Assembly (NCBI GenBank): GCA_031264885.1 | Contig: JAISDM010000085.1 | Location: 1 to 24,699, forward strand | Origin: Peptococcaceae bacterium | GTDB taxonomy: Bacteria > Bacillota > Peptococcia > DRI-13 > UBA5745 | Reading direction: 5' to 3' | Length of the DNA: 24,699 nt | Shown here: piece by piece, positions 22,725-24,699 of the stretch | Position numbering within the stretch: position 1 is the stretch's first letter | Layout: each line of letters begins with the position of its first letter | The notes under the pieces: generated by a model | Told to the model about the DNA's origin: nothing | The model's database searches: none | The model's input: only the letters and a program-made list of their open reading frames with translations | Made by a program: the position numbers and the translations under genes

Positions 22725-22799
22725 ATGGCGCAGGCGGCGGCAGGCAAAAGCACAGAAGAAATTCTCAATATACTGGAAAATCTCGAACAAAGCAAATAA
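22725..22799 (+). CDS. Possible 24-residue small ORF upstream of the LysR gene
   Basis: The ATG at 22725 is preceded by AAGGGGGA at good spacing and runs 24 codons to a TAA 16 nt before the LysR start. The peptide starts MAQAAAGKSTEE and ends with an acidic, Leu/Ile-rich amphipathic stretch (ILNILENLEQSK), unlike the Arg/Pro-rich products of the neighbouring repeats. It could be a leader peptide or a small protein co-expressed with the regulator. An alternative frame starting at 22719 overlaps the LysR ATG but has repeat-like composition. No homologue is recognised. Confidence 0.4.
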   Translation: MAQAAAGKSTEEILNILENLEQSK

Positions 22800-22815
22800 A
22801 AGCGAGGGATCGGCC

Positions 22816-23724
22816 ATGACCCTGCAGCAGATTGAATTCTTCATATCCTGCGCGGCGCTTCTCAATTTCAGCCGGGCGGCAAAATACCACTATACCAGTA
22901 TATCCACCATATCGCGTCAAATCGCCGCCTTAGAGAAGGAATTGGGCGCGGCGCTGTTTGAGCGGGACAGCCATTTTGTTTCTCTCAGCCGGGCCGGAGG
23001 CTTTTTTTTCGAAAGAGCGATGGATCTTAAAGATATTTTGACCGGCTACAGGAAGGATCTTGACGCGCTGGGATTGCCGGGAGCCCAGGAAGACGCCGGT
23101 CTCCAAATCGTGTGCTATCCCTTCGACAGCACATTCAGCCGGCTGATTGACCTGATAGATTTTTCCCTGCCCGGCAAGCCCCGCAAAATCAATATCGTCC
23201 GTCCCGGGAAGGTCATGGAATCCGTCCTGTCCGGCAACGCCCATTTAGGCGTGGCAATGACATCCGAATTACGGGAATATGAGGATTCGTTCGATTCCCG
23301 TCTGTTTTTCCGATCGCCCATTCATATCAGGGTCGGGTACGAGCATCCCTTAAAATGGCAGCGGCATGTGCATCCCGCGGGCTTTGCCTCATATGATCCG
23401 GTACTGCGGGAGCAATGCCTGGATAACGGAAAGCTTCAATATTTGGCTGAGGAAACGGCGGGGCGCCTCCTGCGTCATACGCCGCCCTCCATCTCGACTC
23501 CGTATGCCCCAATGGACAGGCCGGACGCGATGCTGGTGCTTCCCGAATGTTTGAGCATGCCCAAGTTCAGGAAGTTGCGCGCCATTTCCATCGAAAGCAG
23601 CGCCGCGGTCGATTTTGTGGTGTTTTGGAAAAAAGGCCGTTTAACCTCGGAGATTCGTCATTTTTTGAATTCGCTGGAACTGGTGAAATCTTCGGAAATG
23701 CTCCTGGGAAAACGGCGCAGATGA
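22816..23724 (+). CDS. LysR-type transcriptional regulator
   Basis: The 302-residue DNA-binding regulator has an N-terminal winged helix-turn-helix (about residues 1-60: MTLQQIEFFISCAALLNFSR, then the recognition region SISTISRQIAALEKELGAALFER). The linker helix follows (about 65-85), then a periplasmic-binding-like effector domain (about 95-290). Length is standard. GCGAGGG precedes the ATG at 22816. LysR regulators often control a divergent neighbour, but the upstream region here is repeat DNA, so the target is not evident. The candidate nearby gene is the YcaC-like hydrolase 830 bp upstream on the same strand, which is only weak context. A strong terminator follows. Confidence 0.9.
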   Translation: MTLQQIEFFISCAALLNFSRAAKYHYTSISTISRQIAALEKELGAALFERDSHFVSLSRAGGFFFERAMDLKDILTGYRKDLDALGLPGAQEDAGLQIVCYPFDSTFSRLIDLIDFSLPGKPRKINIVRPGKVMESVLSGNAHLGVAMTSELREYEDSFDSRLFFRSPIHIRVGYEHPLKWQRHVHPAGFASYDPVLREQCLDNGKLQYLAEETAGRLLRHTPPSISTPYAPMDRPDAMLVLPECLSMPKFRKLRAISIESSAAVDFVVFWKKGRLTSEIRHFLNSLELVKSSEMLLGKRRR

Positions 23725-23749
23725 GAAAGCCCGGTAAATAGCCCAAACC

Positions 23750-23787
23750 AAAAGCCCGAGGGGGTAGCGTCCCCTCGGGCTTTTTTT
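23750..23787. terminator. Bidirectional terminator between LysR and the SLH protein gene
   Basis: AAAAGCCCGAGGGG and CCCCTCGGGCTTTTTTT arms around a GTAGCGT-type loop form a strong hairpin. There is a seven-T run on the plus strand and four Ts on the minus strand. It lies between the convergent stop codons (23724 and 23818). Confidence 0.92.
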
Positions 23788-23817
23788 GTGGTGATCCTGC
23801 TGAGATTACTTAACCAC

Positions 23818-24699
23818 TTATGCTGCCGCCGGTATAAAGCTGTACTCGCGGAAGCGCGCCATGATGGTGGCGAACACCGCGCGGGTGGACGCGCCGGCGG
23901 GATTCAAGACCGTCTCGGTCTCGCCGGTGATGAGACCGGCGGCGTTGGCCCACCGCATGGCGTCGAGAGCCCAGTCGCTGATCGCGCCGGCGTCGGCGTA
24001 GCCCGACAGGTCGGCGCGGGCGGAGACGTCATAGCCCTTGTATTGGGCGTAGCGGTACAGAAGGGCTGCCAGCTGCTCCCGGGTCGCGGCCGTATCCGGC
24101 TCGAAGGTTGTCGCGCCGGTGCCGCCGGTGATGCCGTTGTCCACGGCCCATTGGACGGAATTCTTGTACCAATCCTGCCTGAGGTCTGTAAATCTGTTTA
24201 CGCCGGTGGCGGCGGGCGCGCCCTCAAGCCTGCACAGAACGGTCACGGCCATAGCGCGGGTGGTGGTTTCAAGGGGCGCGAACTCATTGGCGGAGACGCC
24301 GGCCAGCAGGCCGTTTTTATAGGCGTACAGAACGGTTCCGTAGAACCAGTCCGCCGGGGCCACGTCTGTGAAGGGATTGCCGTCTGCGGAGAGACTGCCC
24401 TCCGGCGCCGCGGAGCCCAGAGGCGTGAAGGCGGCGGTGACGGTGACGGGACTGCCGCCATAGGTGAAGCGGTAGACGCCGCCGCCCATATCGGTGTACA
24501 TGACCGCGCTGCCGCCGGCGTCCCTGACGATAAGCCCGCCGAGCTGGTAGCCCGGGTTGGGCCGCACGGTGACAGTGACCGTATCGCCGGCGGCGGGACT
24601 GCTCTTGTCTGCGGAGACGCTGCCGTTGGCCGTGCCGGCGACGCTCACACTGCCTGCCGCGCCGGCGCCCGCGCTGGTCACGGCGCCGCCTCCGCCTCC
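23818..24699 (-). CDS. SLH-domain cell-surface protein, 5' end outside the window
   Basis: The C-terminal part of a larger surface protein: the frame stays open to the window edge through a Gly/Ala-rich linker (GGGGGAV...), so the GTG at 24681 is not a start. The visible part has an InlB-B-type/bacterial repeat domain (from GSVSADKSSPAAGDTVTVTV to PVTVTAAFT, about residues 20-87). Three S-layer homology domains follow: NPFTDVAPADWFYGTVLYAY, NRFTDLRQDWYKNSVQWAV and LSGYADAGAISDWALDAMRW. SLH triplets bind pyruvylated secondary cell-wall polymer and anchor the protein to the envelope. The motif-2 region of each domain (for example TTTRAMAVTVLCRL, ATREQLAALLYRY) is present. The N-terminal function is unseen. 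Confidence 0.9.
   Translation of the reverse strand, partial: GGGGGAVTSAGAGAAGSVSVAGTANGSVSADKSSPAAGDTVTVTVRPNPGYQLGGLIVRDAGGSAVMYTDMGGGVYRFTYGGSPVTVTAAFTPLGSAAPEGSLSADGNPFTDVAPADWFYGTVLYAYKNGLLAGVSANEFAPLETTTRAMAVTVLCRLEGAPAATGVNRFTDLRQDWYKNSVQWAVDNGITGGTGATTFEPDTAATREQLAALLYRYAQYKGYDVSARADLSGYADAGAISDWALDAMRWANAAGLITGETETVLNPAGASTRAVFATIMARFREYSFIPAAA

Noticed and set aside
21890..22820. Several open frames of 60-174 codons on both strands
   Set aside because: They are Pro/Arg/Gly/Cys-rich translations of GC-rich repeats, change frame with repeat variants and lack convincing ribosome sites.

Overview
The window looks like part of the chromosome of an anaerobic, Gram-positive-type bacterium, most likely a Clostridia member. 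Supporting signs are the electron-bifurcating transhydrogenase pair NfnAB, a lipoprotein substrate-binding protein with a Clostridia-style Ser/Thr linker, SLH cell-wall-anchoring domains, strong AGGAGG-type ribosome sites with frequent GTG/TTG starts, and a compact monoderm-style type IV pilus cluster. I cannot name the genus. No rRNA, tRNA, CRISPR array or phage gene was seen.

Layout: genes from 1 to 13.66 kb lie on the minus strand, and genes from 13.92 to 23.72 kb on the plus strand. The two blocks diverge at a repeat-bearing intergenic region. The last gene is again on the minus strand and converges on a shared terminator at 23.75 kb. Minus-strand block 1 (6060 down to 3) reads D,D-carboxypeptidase, M18 aminopeptidase, pyridoxal-type kinase, NfnA, NfnB. 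Minus-strand block 2 (12311 down to 6222) is a CUT2 (ribose/galactose type) ABC importer: lipoprotein binding protein, an intercistronic terminator, double-domain ATPase, two permeases, then a uroporphyrinogen-decarboxylase-family protein. A PD-(D/E)XK nuclease of the Rpn/transposase-associated type stands alone at 12.7-13.66 kb. It is bracketed by an imperfect inverted repeat of about 85 bp.

The plus strand carries an MFS transporter, whose last codons come from a repeat element. A type IV pilus operon follows (PilT-like ATPase, PilC platform protein, four pilin-like proteins, prepilin peptidase) with a good promoter at 15240-15268. After it come a secreted transglutaminase-like protein, a cysteine hydrolase of the isochorismatase/YcaC type, a 741-bp repeat-rich region without a convincing gene, a possible 24-residue ORF and a LysR-type regulator. 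The window ends inside a minus-strand SLH-domain surface protein.

The most unusual content is the repeat family. A 67-bp unit, built as a 23-bp palindromic arm, a 21-bp spacer and a 23-bp inverted palindromic arm, occurs complete three times, and its half-units form a dense patchwork at 22.0-22.6 kb. Two copies in opposite orientation flank the Rpn-type nuclease gene, which gives it the outline of a small mobile unit. The second point of interest is a CUT2 importer coupled to a UroD-family protein that lacks the His-x-Cys zinc motif of characterised corrinoid methyltransferases.
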